The notes beneath the pieces are model-generated. The model did not search any database. It worked only from the letters and a program-made list of their open reading frames with translations, and was not told where the DNA came from. The position numbers and the translations under genes are program-made. Positions 45,668-54,368 of a stretch of DNA of 64,000 bases are shown piece after piece (the stretch's first letter is position 1; each line of letters starts with the position of its first letter). Source of the DNA: [Clostridium] colinum (GTDB lineage: Bacteria > Bacillota > Clostridia > Lachnospirales > CAG-274). The stretch covers positions 1-64,000 of the forward strand of contig NZ_OW712331.1 in assembly GCF_940677205.1 (NCBI RefSeq). Direction: 5' to 3'.

Positions 45668-46532
45668 AGCTATAAAATGTAATTAATAATGTGCCAATAA
45701 TTATAAATATTAGGCCCCAAATAGATTTTCTATTTAATTTTTCCTTAAAAATAATAAATGAAAGAACAATAGATACTAATATACTAAGTTTATCTATAGG
45801 CACAACAACACTAACTATGCCATTTTGTATAGCATAATAATAGCAAAGCCAAGAAATACCAGTAGATAAACCAGATAAAATTATAAATATCATTTCTTTT
45901 TTATCAATATTTTTTAAATATTTAATTTTTTTATTATATATTAAAACTATAAAAGCCATTATAAGAACAAAAAAAGTTCTTATAGCTGTAGCTAAATTAG
46001 ACTCTATATTTGATATACCAATTTTGGCAAATATAGATGTTAGGCTAGCAAAAATAGCCGATAATATGGCATATAATATCCAAGTATTTTTTATAGAATT
46101 ATTATGTATATTTTTCTTTTCTATCATCATAAAAGTTCCTAAGCCTATTAATAAAGTAGAAAATATTTTAATAAAAATATTTTCATTTTCTTTAAGTATT
46201 AAAATAGCAAATAAAACTGTTAAAATTATGCTAGATTTATCTATAACTACAACTTTATTTACATCTCCAATAGATAATGCTTTAAAATAACAAAGCCAAG
46301 AAACACCAGTAGATAAGCCAGATAATATAAGAAATAAAAAAGATTTTTTATCAATGTATAAAAAAGACTTAAATGAGCCAACTATAAAAACTATAAGCCA
46401 AGAAAAAGCTAAAATTACAATAGTTCTTATAAAAGTTGCTACATCAGAATCTGTTTTTTTTATACCACATTTGGCTAAAATAGCTGTAAGGCCAGCAAAT
46501 ATAGCAGATAAAATTGCCATAATAATCCACAT
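45666..46532 (-). CDS. EamA/DMT-superfamily permease
   Basis: A ten-helix drug/metabolite transporter of 288 residues made of two related EamA halves. Each half repeats the pattern WIIMAILSAIFAGLTAILAKCGI / WILYAILSAIFASLTSIFAKIGI and LSGLSTGVSWLCYFKAL / LSGLSTGISWLCYYYAI. Cargo cannot be told; relatives move amino acids or other small metabolites. An in-frame start 25 codons upstream (46607) overlaps a repeat region and lacks a ribosome site, while the ATG at 46532 has TAGGAG. It is a single-gene unit. Confidence 0.9.
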   Translation of the reverse strand: MWIIMAILSAIFAGLTAILAKCGIKKTDSDVATFIRTIVILAFSWLIVFIVGSFKSFLYIDKKSFLFLILSGLSTGVSWLCYFKALSIGDVNKVVVIDKSSIILTVLFAILILKENENIFIKIFSTLLIGLGTFMMIEKKNIHNNSIKNTWILYAILSAIFASLTSIFAKIGISNIESNLATAIRTFFVLIMAFIVLIYNKKIKYLKNIDKKEMIFIILSGLSTGISWLCYYYAIQNGIVSVVVPIDKLSILVSIVLSFIIFKEKLNRKSIWGLIFIIIGTLLITFYS

Positions 46533-46593
46533 AAAAATTACTCCTAAATAATAGTTTAATAAATAATCAACCGTTAAAGGTTGGCTATTTAAT

Positions 46594-46618
46594 GAGGGTG
46601 TAGACAAAGTCTACACCC
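46594..46618. terminator. Short palindrome copy after trhP
   Basis: An 11-bp stem AGGGTGTAGAC / GTCTACACCCT with an AAA loop, so inverted relative to the 39078 copy. It lies 57 bases beyond the trhP stop and probably ends the mltG-trmR-trhP transcript. Confidence 0.7.
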
Positions 46619-46674
46619 TTTAAAAAAATAAAAAAATTACTAATAAAGTATTTTTTTTACAGTTTAATTTACTT

Positions 46675-47937
46675 TTAAATATCTTCAGGTAAAACAGGGT
46701 TGTCGCTTTCTTTTCTCATCATATCAAATACGGATACTGGATTATTTACTTTTAATTTAATAATCTGTTGAGGATGAGGAGCTTCTTCTAATCTATTACC
46801 GTCCATATCATACATTTCTTCAACTTTTTGACTAAAGTTTTTACCTTTTGTTGTTAAAAACTCTATTTCTTCACCTACAACAAATTTGTTTCTTTGTTCT
46901 ATAATAGCAAAGCCTGTTTCATTGTCATATTCTTTTACAATACCTATAAAATCATAAGTTCTAACATAAGAATTAGATGTATATACTTGTGCATCTTCTT
47001 TTGGTTTATCAAAGAAAAAGCCAGTTGTATAGCCACGATAGCTAGATTTTTTTACTTCTTCAAGATAATAATCTTTTTTGCTTTCATATAAAGCAGGGTC
47101 ATTTAAATAGTCATCTATTGCCTCTCTATATGCTTTTATAACAGAGCCTACATAATAAGCAGTTTTTACTCTACCTTCTATCTTAAAGCTAAAAACACCA
47201 CTTTCTATAAGTTCTGGTATATATTGTATCATACATAAGTCTTTAGAATTAAAGATATAAGTACCTCTTTCATCTTCTTCTATTGGATAATATTCGCCTG
47301 GTCTAGTTTCTTCTACGATTTTATATTTCCAACGACAAGACTGGGCACAAGCACCACGGTTTGCATCTCTGTTTGTAAAATAGTTGCTAAGGAGACATCT
47401 ACCAGAATAAGCCATACACATAGCACCGTGAACAAAAGCCTCTATTTCTATATCTTCTACATTATCAGACAAAGCTTTTATCTCTCTAAAAGACATTTCA
47501 CGAGCCATAACTACTCTTGTAGCGCCAAGGCTTTTCCAAAATTTAGCCGTTTGATAATTAGTAGTGTTTGCTTGTGTGCTTATATGCACTTCCATGTTAG
47601 GAACGGCTTCTCTAACGATAGAAAATACCCCAGGGTCTGCCACAATAACCCCGTCTACATTTATTTCTTCTAAGCTTTTTAAATAATTTACAAGTTTTTC
47701 ATTATTAATATCAGAATTATGAGCAAAAATATTACAAGTTACATAAACTTTAGCATTATGGCTATGAGCAAACTTTACTCCCTCTGCCATTTCTTCTATT
47801 GTAAAATTTTTAGCTTTAGCCCTTAGCCCAAAAGCATTTCCTCCTAAATATACTGCGTCGGCACCATATAGTATAGCTACTTTAAGCTTTTCTAAATCAC
47901 CGGCGGGAGCTAAAAGCTCAACTTTCTTTTTGTTCAT
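46675..47937 (-). CDS. trhP: tRNA 5-hydroxyuridine synthesis protein TrhP (peptidase U32 family)
   Basis: U32-family proteins of the YegQ/YrrO group form 5-hydroxyuridine at tRNA position 34 using prephenate and an iron-sulfur centre. The 420 residues show KVELLAPAGDLEKLKVAILYGADAVYLGG, VHISTQANTTNY, EAFVHGAMCMAYSGRCLLSNY, RDANRGACAQSCRWKY and FKIEGRVKTAYYVG. These include the conserved cysteines thought to hold the cluster. It overlaps trmR by 20 bases, matching the B. subtilis yrrM-yrrN-yrrO order. Bacillus has two U32 proteins at this place, and here there is one. Confidence 0.92.
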   Translation of the reverse strand: MNKKKVELLAPAGDLEKLKVAILYGADAVYLGGNAFGLRAKAKNFTIEEMAEGVKFAHSHNAKVYVTCNIFAHNSDINNEKLVNYLKSLEEINVDGVIVADPGVFSIVREAVPNMEVHISTQANTTNYQTAKFWKSLGATRVVMAREMSFREIKALSDNVEDIEIEAFVHGAMCMAYSGRCLLSNYFTNRDANRGACAQSCRWKYKIVEETRPGEYYPIEEDERGTYIFNSKDLCMIQYIPELIESGVFSFKIEGRVKTAYYVGSVIKAYREAIDDYLNDPALYESKKDYYLEEVKKSSYRGYTTGFFFDKPKEDAQVYTSNSYVRTYDFIGIVKEYDNETGFAIIEQRNKFVVGEEIEFLTTKGKNFSQKVEEMYDMDGNRLEEAPHPQQIIKLKVNNPVSVFDMMRKESDNPVLPEDI

Positions 47938-48604
47938 TTATAATCAACCCTTCTATATTTTTAGTTTTATAACAAATAGCAACACCATCTCCTATTGTTA
48001 AAATAGAGGTGTCTAGTCCATCATTATGAGTTATTTCCCATAAAAAGTCATTTAATCTATAATGTATGGTGCGTTGTCTTTTAACTATTTCTTCTTTTTG
48101 TTTTGCAACATCACCATTTTGTAAAATATCATCTGCAATAATAATACCACCAACTTTTAATAGACGATAAACATCTGTCAATATGTTAATATATTGGCCT
48201 TTTCCTGCGTCCATAAATATAACATCAAATTCATCATTTAATGTTTTTAACACTTGGTTGGCATCTCCTTCTATAAGTTCTATTTTGTCTTGTAGGCCAA
48301 GAGATTTTATGTTAGTCTTAGCTTTTTCTATCATAACAGGATATCTTTCTATTGTCGTAATTTTTCCATCTTCTTGTAAAAATTGAGACATAAAGCTAGA
48401 TGAAAAACCAACGGCACAGCCTATCTCTAATATTTTTTTAGGCTTTTTTATAGAAAGTAAAACAGATATAAGTCTTACAACATCATTAGGTATAATAGGT
48501 ACACCTTCTTCATAAGATTTTTGTTGAAGTTTGCCAAGCTCTCCACTTACTTTGGGCATAAGATTGTTAAGATAAACATCTAAGTTGTTATCTATTAAAG
48601 CCAT
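47918..48604 (-). CDS. trmR: tRNA 5-hydroxyuridine methyltransferase TrmR
   Basis: A class I SAM-dependent O-methyltransferase of the YrrM/TrmR family. It methylates 5-hydroxyuridine 34 to 5-methoxyuridine, which widens wobble reading. The 228 residues have KKILEIGCAVGFSSSFMSQFL (SAM motif I), DVIFMDAGKGQYINIL (metal/catalytic Asp) and GGIIIADDILQNGDVA. It lies between mltG (13-base gap) and trhP (20-base overlap), which strongly supports the tRNA function over a generic catechol methyltransferase. The extended C-terminal end overlaps the trhP start. Confidence 0.92.
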   Translation of the reverse strand: MALIDNNLDVYLNNLMPKVSGELGKLQQKSYEEGVPIIPNDVVRLISVLLSIKKPKKILEIGCAVGFSSSFMSQFLQEDGKITTIERYPVMIEKAKTNIKSLGLQDKIELIEGDANQVLKTLNDEFDVIFMDAGKGQYINILTDVYRLLKVGGIIIADDILQNGDVAKQKEEIVKRQRTIHYRLNDFLWEITHNDGLDTSILTIGDGVAICYKTKNIEGLIINEQKES

Positions 48605-48616
48605 AAAAATTCTCCT

Positions 48617-49726
48617 TTAATCAAATTTTTTTACATATTCATCTTTTGCTTTTAAAAACTCGTTATAATTTGAGGTAAAAAAGTGCTTTCCGGTTGTGTC
48701 ATCTTTTACAACGTAATATAAATAATCTGTGTTTGCAGGGTTTAAAACTGCTTTTATTGTGTCTATGCTAGGATTAGATATAGGCCCTATAGGTAAGCCT
48801 TCTACATAATATGTGTTGTAAGGAGACTCTATTTTTGTATCAGATATAAGAGTTCTATCACTATGCTTATTTTTAGCATATAAAACAGTTGAGTCCATTT
48901 GTAGCTTAATACTTTTTTTTAGTCTATTGTAAACAACAGAGGCAACAATGTTTTTTTCAGGGCTATATTTTACTTCACGTTCTACAATAGATGCAATAGT
49001 AATAATTTCATCTGTTGTAAAGCCCATATCGCTAGCTTTTTTTGCCATATCTTCAGTATAAAGCTCATCAAATCTTGATAGAAGTTTATTTATAATAGTC
49101 TCAGCAGTTTCATTTTCTGATAGATAGTAGGTATCTGGATATAGATAACCTTCTAATTTATTTTTTCTTTCAGGATTATTTTGTAAACCTTTTAAAAAAT
49201 CATAATCAAAATTAATATTGTTACAAGCATTCATAAAATCTTTATAAGATACAATACCTTTTTCATCAAGAGTTTTAGCTATATCTTCTTGTGTTTGACC
49301 TTCTTTTACTAATAGCTTTAGTTGTGTATCTTTATTTGGATTTTGTAAAGTATCTATTATTTGGTTATAGTCCATATCTGTATTAAAAGTAAAATCACCA
49401 GCTTTAAAGCTTTCGATAACACCGTCATTTTTAGCTTTTAAATAAAATAAGAAACTATTGTCTATAATTTCTGATTCTTTTAAAACAGACATTATTTCTT
49501 TAGGGCTAGTTCCCATTTTTATAGATACTGTTACATAATGTGGCACAGTATAACCACTGCTATGTTTTATACCACCTTTTTGGTACAAAGAATAAAACTT
49601 ATAAGATGATATACCTATAAATGTAAAAAATATTAATATTACACATAAAACAATTATAGGTGTTTTTTTAACTTTTCTTTTTTTATTACCTTTATTTTTA
49701 ACCTTGTGTTTTTTTGGGTTATTCAT
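48617..49726 (-). CDS. mltG: Endolytic murein transglycosylase MltG
   Basis: MltG cuts nascent glycan strands at the membrane and sets their length. The 369 residues have a lysine-rich cytoplasmic start and one membrane helix (about 24-45). A LysM-like domain follows (TVSIKMGTSPKEIMSVLKES), then the catalytic domain with EGYLYPDTYYLSE, TIASIVEREVKYSPE (catalytic glutamate in ASIVERE), YNRLKKSIKLQMDSTVLYA and SPYNTYYVEGLPIGPISNPS. It leads the mltG-trmR-trhP operon, a synteny shared with B. subtilis yrrL-yrrM-yrrO. Confidence 0.95.
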   Translation of the reverse strand: MNNPKKHKVKNKGNKKRKVKKTPIIVLCVILIFFTFIGISSYKFYSLYQKGGIKHSSGYTVPHYVTVSIKMGTSPKEIMSVLKESEIIDNSFLFYLKAKNDGVIESFKAGDFTFNTDMDYNQIIDTLQNPNKDTQLKLLVKEGQTQEDIAKTLDEKGIVSYKDFMNACNNINFDYDFLKGLQNNPERKNKLEGYLYPDTYYLSENETAETIINKLLSRFDELYTEDMAKKASDMGFTTDEIITIASIVEREVKYSPEKNIVASVVYNRLKKSIKLQMDSTVLYAKNKHSDRTLISDTKIESPYNTYYVEGLPIGPISNPSIDTIKAVLNPANTDYLYYVVKDDTTGKHFFTSNYNEFLKAKDEYVKKFD

Positions 49727-49783
49727 ATGTTTACCTCACTAATAATAAGACATAAATATATAAAATTTTTATATACAAAATAG

Positions 49784-49812
49784 ATTTTAACATAGGATAT
49801 TTATTATATCAA
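49784..49812 (-). promoter_or_regulatory. mltG-trmR-trhP promoter
   Basis: On the minus strand, TTGATA (49807-49812), 17 bases, TAAAAT (49784-49789), about 58 bases before the mltG start. Confidence 0.6.
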
Positions 49813-49859
49813 GTATTTTTAATAATTCCTATTTCTTTAATAAGAATTTTAATAATTTC

Positions 49860-49887
49860 TTGTTTTTTATATCTTATATGATATAAT
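49860..49887 (+). promoter_or_regulatory. ECF operon promoter
   Basis: TTGTTT (49860-49865), 16 bases, TATAAT (49882-49887), followed by AGGAGG before the ATG at 49925. Confidence 0.6.
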
Positions 49888-49924
49888 GTTATAGAAAAAT
49901 ATTTCAAGAATAGGAGGGTTATTT

Positions 49925-51685
49925 ATGAAGTTTTTACAGATTAAAAACCTATCTTTTAACTATGTTTCTAACAATGAAGAAACAGGAGAAAAAATAAGTT
50001 ATAAAGCAATAGATAACGTTAGTTTGGACATAGAGCAGGGTAGCTTTGTTGCTATACTTGGGCATAATGGCTCGGGTAAGTCTACTTTAGCAAAGCATCT
50101 AAGCGGTATATTAAAAGGTTCAGACGGAGAAGTTTTAGTAGATGGGTTATCTACAACAGATGAAAAAAACATATGGCAAATAAGAAAGACAGTAGGGACA
50201 GTTTTTCAAAATCCAGATAATCAACTTGTAGCCACTATTGTAGAAGATGATATTGCCTTTGGGCCAGAAAATTTAGGTATTGAAAGAGAAGAAATAAAAA
50301 AACGTGTAGATTTTAGCTTAAAAGCAGTTAATATGGAGGATTTTAGACATAGTACAACTTCAAATTTATCTGGTGGACAAAAGCAACGTGTAGCAATAGC
50401 TGGTATACTTGCTATGCAACCAAAATGTATAGTTTTGGACGAGCCTACGGCTATGCTAGACCCACGTGGAAGAAAAGAAGTAATAGAAACTATAAAAAAA
50501 CTTAATAAAGAAAAAGGTATAACAATAATATTAATAACACATTATATGGAAGAAGTAATAGATTCGGACAGGCTTATAGTTATGGAAAAAGGTAAAATAG
50601 TTTTAGATGATATACCTTTAAATGTTTTTAAAAATGTAGAAAAAATAAGGGAGTTAAAACTAGATGTGCCAGAGGCTATAGATATAGCATATAACCTTAA
50701 CAAACAAGGATATAACATACCTTTAGATAGTTTGTCTATAAAAGGATTGGCAGATAGACTTATAAAAATAGGATTTAATAACAAAACTTATGAAGACACA
50801 AAAAATATAGATAATAATGTAAATAAAGATGAGGAAATAATAAAATTAGAAAATATAAAACATATATATTCTCAAAATACTGTTTTTGAAAAAATAGCAC
50901 TAGATAATATAAATATTAAAATAAATAAAGGTGATTTTTTAGGTATAATAGGGCATACAGGGTCTGGAAAATCTACTCTTATACAAATTTTTAATGCTCT
51001 TATTAAGCCAACTTTTGGAAATGTATATATAAATCGAGAAGAAATATATATAAATAAAAAACAATTAAAAGATATAAGGCAAAAAGTTGGGGTTGTATTT
51101 CAATATCCAGAATATCAACTTTTTGAAGAAACAGTGTATAAAGATGTATCCTTTGCTCCTACTAATATGGGGCTAGATAAAGAAGAAATAGATAAAAGGG
51201 TAAAAGAGGCACTAGATACGGTGTTTATAGATGAAAGCTATTATAACAAATCTCCTTTTGAGCTATCGGGCGGAGAAAAAAGAAGGGTAGCCATAGCAGG
51301 CATACTTGCTATGAAACCAGATGTTTTAGTTTTTGATGAGCTAACAGCAGGGCTAGACCCTTATGGTAGAGAAGAAATGTTATCTCAAATAAAATATATG
51401 CAACAAAGGCTAGACACAACAATAGTTTTAGTATCACATAGTATGGATGATGTATCTAAAACTTGTAATAAAGTTTTTGTTTTAAACAAAGGAAATATAG
51501 TTTTAAATGATGTTGTAAATAAAGTTTTTGAAAATGGCAAAATGTTAGAAGAAATAGGACTAGACATACCAAAATGTAGTAAACTATTTCATATTTTAAA
51601 TGAAAATGGTCACAATTTTAATACAAATATTTATACTATAGATGAATGTGTACAAATATTAAATAAATCTTTAAATAAATGTTGA
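49925..51685 (+). CDS. ecfA: Fused ECF transporter ATPase (EcfA1-EcfA2 in one chain)
   Basis: The energising ATPases of group II ECF vitamin transporters. They are normally two proteins of about 280 residues; here a single 586-residue chain has both. The first domain has Walker A GHNGSGKST (about residue 43), Q-loop VFQNPDNQL, signature LSGGQKQR and Walker B CIVLDEPTAMLDP. The second has GHTGSGKST, VFQYPEYQL, LSGGEKRR and VLVFDELTAGLDP. The second Walker B carries DEL instead of DEP. A short linker (about 285-300) joins them. ecfT follows after 136 bases. The substrate subunit BioY at 11752 is a likely client. Confidence 0.94.
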   Translation: MKFLQIKNLSFNYVSNNEETGEKISYKAIDNVSLDIEQGSFVAILGHNGSGKSTLAKHLSGILKGSDGEVLVDGLSTTDEKNIWQIRKTVGTVFQNPDNQLVATIVEDDIAFGPENLGIEREEIKKRVDFSLKAVNMEDFRHSTTSNLSGGQKQRVAIAGILAMQPKCIVLDEPTAMLDPRGRKEVIETIKKLNKEKGITIILITHYMEEVIDSDRLIVMEKGKIVLDDIPLNVFKNVEKIRELKLDVPEAIDIAYNLNKQGYNIPLDSLSIKGLADRLIKIGFNNKTYEDTKNIDNNVNKDEEIIKLENIKHIYSQNTVFEKIALDNINIKINKGDFLGIIGHTGSGKSTLIQIFNALIKPTFGNVYINREEIYINKKQLKDIRQKVGVVFQYPEYQLFEETVYKDVSFAPTNMGLDKEEIDKRVKEALDTVFIDESYYNKSPFELSGGEKRRVAIAGILAMKPDVLVFDELTAGLDPYGREEMLSQIKYMQQRLDTTIVLVSHSMDDVSKTCNKVFVLNKGNIVLNDVVNKVFENGKMLEEIGLDIPKCSKLFHILNENGHNFNTNIYTIDECVQILNKSLNKC

Positions 51686-51799
51686 TAACTATGTTAAAAA
51701 CAGTAAAATATTTAAACAAATTGTCAACAATAGCCGAGAAATACTATAATTTAAACAAAATGTTAATATGTTGATAAATTGTTTAAAACTTTGTCCACT
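51680..51799. promoter_or_regulatory. DnaA-box-like cluster between ECF genes
   Basis: TGTTGATAA at 51680-51688 and at 51769-51777 (both the exact oriC 9-mer reversed), TTGTCAACA at 51721-51729 and TTGTCCACT at 51791-51799. The first overlaps the ecfA stop codon and the last is next to the ecfT ribosome site. Confidence 0.55.
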
Positions 51800-51821
51800 T
51801 TATGAAAGGAGAGTATATATT

Positions 51822-52625
51822 ATGAACAATTCTTTAGGACAGTTTTATCCTACAGGTTCGGTTATACACAATTTAGATGCTAGGGTAAAAATTATACTAA
51901 CTTTTAGCTTTTTAATGTTTATTTTTATATCTAAAAGTTTTATAGGTAATTTTGTATCTTTAATATTTTTATTATTAGTTATATATTTATCTAAAATACC
52001 TATGAAAGTTATTTTAAAAAGTTTTAAAGGTATTATGTTTTTATTGTTGTTTACTTTAGTAACAAATATATTTTTTAATCAAACAGGAGAAGTTTTATTT
52101 AAGCTAGGGTTTATAAAAATAACAACAGGAGGGCTTTTATATTCGGGGCGTATGATTTTTAGGCTTTCTATACTTATAGTAGCATCCTCTATGCTAACAT
52201 TTACAACAAATACATTAGATTTTGCAGATGGGTTAGAATCATTGTTAAAGCCTCTTAAAAAAATAAAGTTTCCTTCTCACGAAATATCAATGATTATAAC
52301 TATTGCGCTTAGGTTTATACCAACTATATTAGAAGAATTAGAAAAAATAAAAAAAGCACAAATGTCTAGAGGAGTAGATTTTGAAACAGGTGGAATAATT
52401 AAAAAAGTTAAAAATTTTGTACCTATATTAATACCTCTTTTTATATCATCTTTTAAAAGGGCAGATGATTTGGCAATGGCTATGGAATGTAGGTGTTATA
52501 GAGGTGATATAAATAGGACAAGACTAAAAGTTTTAAAAACATCTAAAAATGATTATATAGCTATTGGTTGTTTAGCTTTTTATTTATTAATTATTGTTTT
52601 AATAAGATTTACTATTGAATCATAA
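51822..52625 (+). CDS. ecfT: ECF transporter transmembrane component EcfT
   Basis: EcfT is the scaffold that couples the ATPases to substrate-binding subunits. The 267 residues begin LGQFYPTGSVIHNLDARVKIIL (the usual start). They have about five membrane helices and the two coupling motifs, here KKAQMSRGVDF (ARG-type, ending SRG) and MAMECRCYRGD (MEARCYRG-type). An in-frame start 18 codons upstream (51768) overlaps the box cluster and lacks a ribosome site, while the ATG at 51822 has AAAGGAG. truA follows after 19 bases. Confidence 0.94.
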   Translation: MNNSLGQFYPTGSVIHNLDARVKIILTFSFLMFIFISKSFIGNFVSLIFLLLVIYLSKIPMKVILKSFKGIMFLLLFTLVTNIFFNQTGEVLFKLGFIKITTGGLLYSGRMIFRLSILIVASSMLTFTTNTLDFADGLESLLKPLKKIKFPSHEISMIITIALRFIPTILEELEKIKKAQMSRGVDFETGGIIKKVKNFVPILIPLFISSFKRADDLAMAMECRCYRGDINRTRLKVLKTSKNDYIAIGCLAFYLLIIVLIRFTIES

Positions 52626-52644
52626 AAAATTTTAGAGGTATAAT

Positions 52645-53394
52645 ATGGAAAATAAAAATATTTTATTAACAGTTGCTTATGATGGTACAAATTATTTTGG
52701 TTGGCAAAAGCAAGATAATGTAAAAACTATACAAGGTGAGCTAGAAAAAGCCTTGTCAAAACTTTTTAAACAAAAAATAGATATAAGAGGAGCAAGCCGA
52801 ACAGACACAGGAGTTCACTCCTTGTGTCAGCTTGCTTTGTTAAAGCATAAAACAACTATTCCGATAGATAGGATACCACTTGCTATAAACTCTTTTTTAG
52901 ATACAAAAGAAATAATAATAACAAACGCTATGTATGTAGATGAAAGTTTTCACCCTCAAAATAGTGTATATAAAAAAACATATCAATATAAAATATATAA
53001 CGCAAATTTTTTAAACCCCTTGTTAAGAAACTATACAGAATTTGTACATAAACCTTTAAACATAGAAAAAATGAAGCAAGCTACAAAATATTTTTTAGGA
53101 AGACACGATTTTAAAGCTTTTTGTGCAACAGGGAGTACGGCAAAAACAACAGAGAGGACAATATATTATTTAGATATAATAAAAGAAGATAATATTATAA
53201 CAATAGAAATAACAGGTAATGGATTTTTATATAATATGGTTAGAATAATAGCCGGAACGCTTATAGATGTAGGGCTTGACAAAAAACAACCAGAAGATAT
53301 AGAGCATATAATATTATCTAAAGATAGACAAAAATCAGGAAAAACGGCATCTGCTAGCGGGCTTACATTATATAAAGTATATTTTGATAATTAA
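52645..53394 (+). CDS. truA: tRNA pseudouridine(38-40) synthase
   Basis: TruA changes uridines 38-40 of the anticodon stem to pseudouridine. The 249 residues have LTVAYDGTNYFGWQKQ, IRGASRTDTGVHSLCQ with the catalytic aspartate in SRTDTG, KKTYQYKIYNA, HDFKAFCATGS and GNGFLYNMVRIIAGTLIDVG, all conserved. It ends the ecfA-ecfT-truA unit, an arrangement common in Firmicutes next to ribosomal protein clusters, though rplM and rpsI do not follow here. The gene is intact. Confidence 0.96.
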   Translation: MENKNILLTVAYDGTNYFGWQKQDNVKTIQGELEKALSKLFKQKIDIRGASRTDTGVHSLCQLALLKHKTTIPIDRIPLAINSFLDTKEIIITNAMYVDESFHPQNSVYKKTYQYKIYNANFLNPLLRNYTEFVHKPLNIEKMKQATKYFLGRHDFKAFCATGSTAKTTERTIYYLDIIKEDNIITIEITGNGFLYNMVRIIAGTLIDVGLDKKQPEDIEHIILSKDRQKSGKTASASGLTLYKVYFDN

Positions 53395-53396
53395 AA

Positions 53397-53423
53397 AAGG
53401 CTAAAGAGTTTATCTTTAGCCTT
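53397..53423 (+). terminator. Hairpin after truA
   Basis: The stem AAGGCTAAAGA / TCTTTAGCCTT with a five-base loop, directly after the truA stop. The T-tract is weak, but another palindrome follows three bases on. Confidence 0.7.
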
Positions 53424-53425
53424 AG

Positions 53426-53446
53426 GTTGTAGACTTTGTCTACAAC
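53426..53446. repeat. Short palindrome copy before composite repeat C
   Basis: GTTGTAGAC-TTT-GTCTACAAC, a perfect nine-base stem. Composite repeat C starts six bases later, the same order as at 28286-28416. Confidence 0.8.
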
Positions 53447-53451
53447 ATTTC

Positions 53452-53552
53452 AAAAAAATAACAAGATTATTTTTTTGCGGTATTGTATGAAAAAAAGCTG
53501 ATTTCTTCGTATAATGGATAAAGCCTTTAGAAATCTAGCTTTTTATACAATA
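53452..53552. repeat. Composite hairpin repeat, copy C
   Basis: Part one is AAAAAAATAAC / TTATTTTTTT. Part two is a long stem whose outer arms are TATTGTAT / ATACAATA and whose inner arms are AAAAAAGCTGATTTC / GAAATCTAGCTTTTT (one bulge), with a loop containing ATGGATAAAGCC. It is the most symmetrical copy. Confidence 0.85.
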
Positions 53553-53577
53553 TATAAAAAATTATTCTAAATGTTTG

Positions 53578-53901
53578 TTAAATAAAACTAAAAAACTTTA
53601 ATATTGCAACAATAATAGCTACTGTAACTAAAATATAAGCTATTTTATCTTTAGATTTATATTTTAAATAAACAGCTAATAAAGGTAATAATGTAACAAA
53701 AATTAATAAACCCTTTCCTATTAAATCATTAGTAGGTAAGCTAAAAATACCATTAATAGATAACACTAGTGTAAATACAGATAAAAAGTAAAAAGCAATA
53801 TTTTTAATTTTATCATTTTTAGATAAAAATAAGAAAGATAAACCTACAATAGTTAAAATAATTGTTGTATAAATCATAATTCCTAAAACACCAATTGCCA
53901 T
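53578..53901 (-). CDS. Small four-helix membrane protein, paralogue 1
   Basis: Not recognised. About 107 residues with four hydrophobic segments and almost no soluble part. It starts MAIGVLGIMIYTTIILTIVG and ends AILKFFSFI. The downstream-encoded paralogue (53942-54268) has the same layout: SFLFLSKNDKIKNI against TIFLFLSKNKKFKNI, SLPTND against SVPTNF, and the same end LKxFSFI. The start is the ATG after AAGGAGTG; a GTG three codons earlier overlaps that ribosome site. The gap to the paralogue is 40 bases on the same strand, so this is a tandem duplication in one operon. Confidence 0.75.
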   Translation of the reverse strand: MAIGVLGIMIYTTIILTIVGLSFLFLSKNDKIKNIAFYFLSVFTLVLSINGIFSLPTNDLIGKGLLIFVTLLPLLAVYLKYKSKDKIAYILVTVAIIVAILKFFSFI

Positions 53902-53941
53902 AAAAATCACTCCTTGACTAAATATTTATTAATTTTTTAAT

Positions 53942-54268
53942 TTAAATAAAAGAAAATAGTTTTAATATACCTAAAACTATAGATATTACTACTAATATAT
54001 AGGATATATTAGAGTTCGTAAGTTTTATATTTATAACAATAGCTATTGCACCTAACAAACCAAATAGTAAAGAAATTACTTGTTCTAATACAAAATTTGT
54101 AGGAACGCTAGTAGCGGATAATATTGATATAATCATTGATAAAATAGCTAATATATAAAATATTATGTTTTTAAATTTTTTATTTTTAGATAAAAATAAA
54201 AATATTGTTCCTAATCCACTTATTACAACTAAGCTTATAAATAATATTAATAAAACACCTAAAGCCAT
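53942..54268 (-). CDS. Small four-helix membrane protein, paralogue 2
   Basis: About 108 residues, four hydrophobic segments, closely similar to its neighbour over the whole length (MALGVLLILFIS..., ILAILSMIISILSAT, ISYILVVISIVLGILKLFSFI). It has an AGGAGTG ribosome site. It is the first gene of the pair, 100 bases downstream of the histidine kinase on the same strand, so the two-component system may control it. No function can be inferred from sequence. Confidence 0.75.
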   Translation of the reverse strand: MALGVLLILFISLVVISGLGTIFLFLSKNKKFKNIIFYILAILSMIISILSATSVPTNFVLEQVISLLFGLLGAIAIVINIKLTNSNISYILVVISIVLGILKLFSFI

Positions 54269-54368
54269 AAAAATCACTCCTTTGTTTTATTTGTTTCTTT
54301 TGTTTATATATATAATTTAACATATAATTATAAAGAAAATAATAATAAAATTCTAAAGAATTCTAAAT

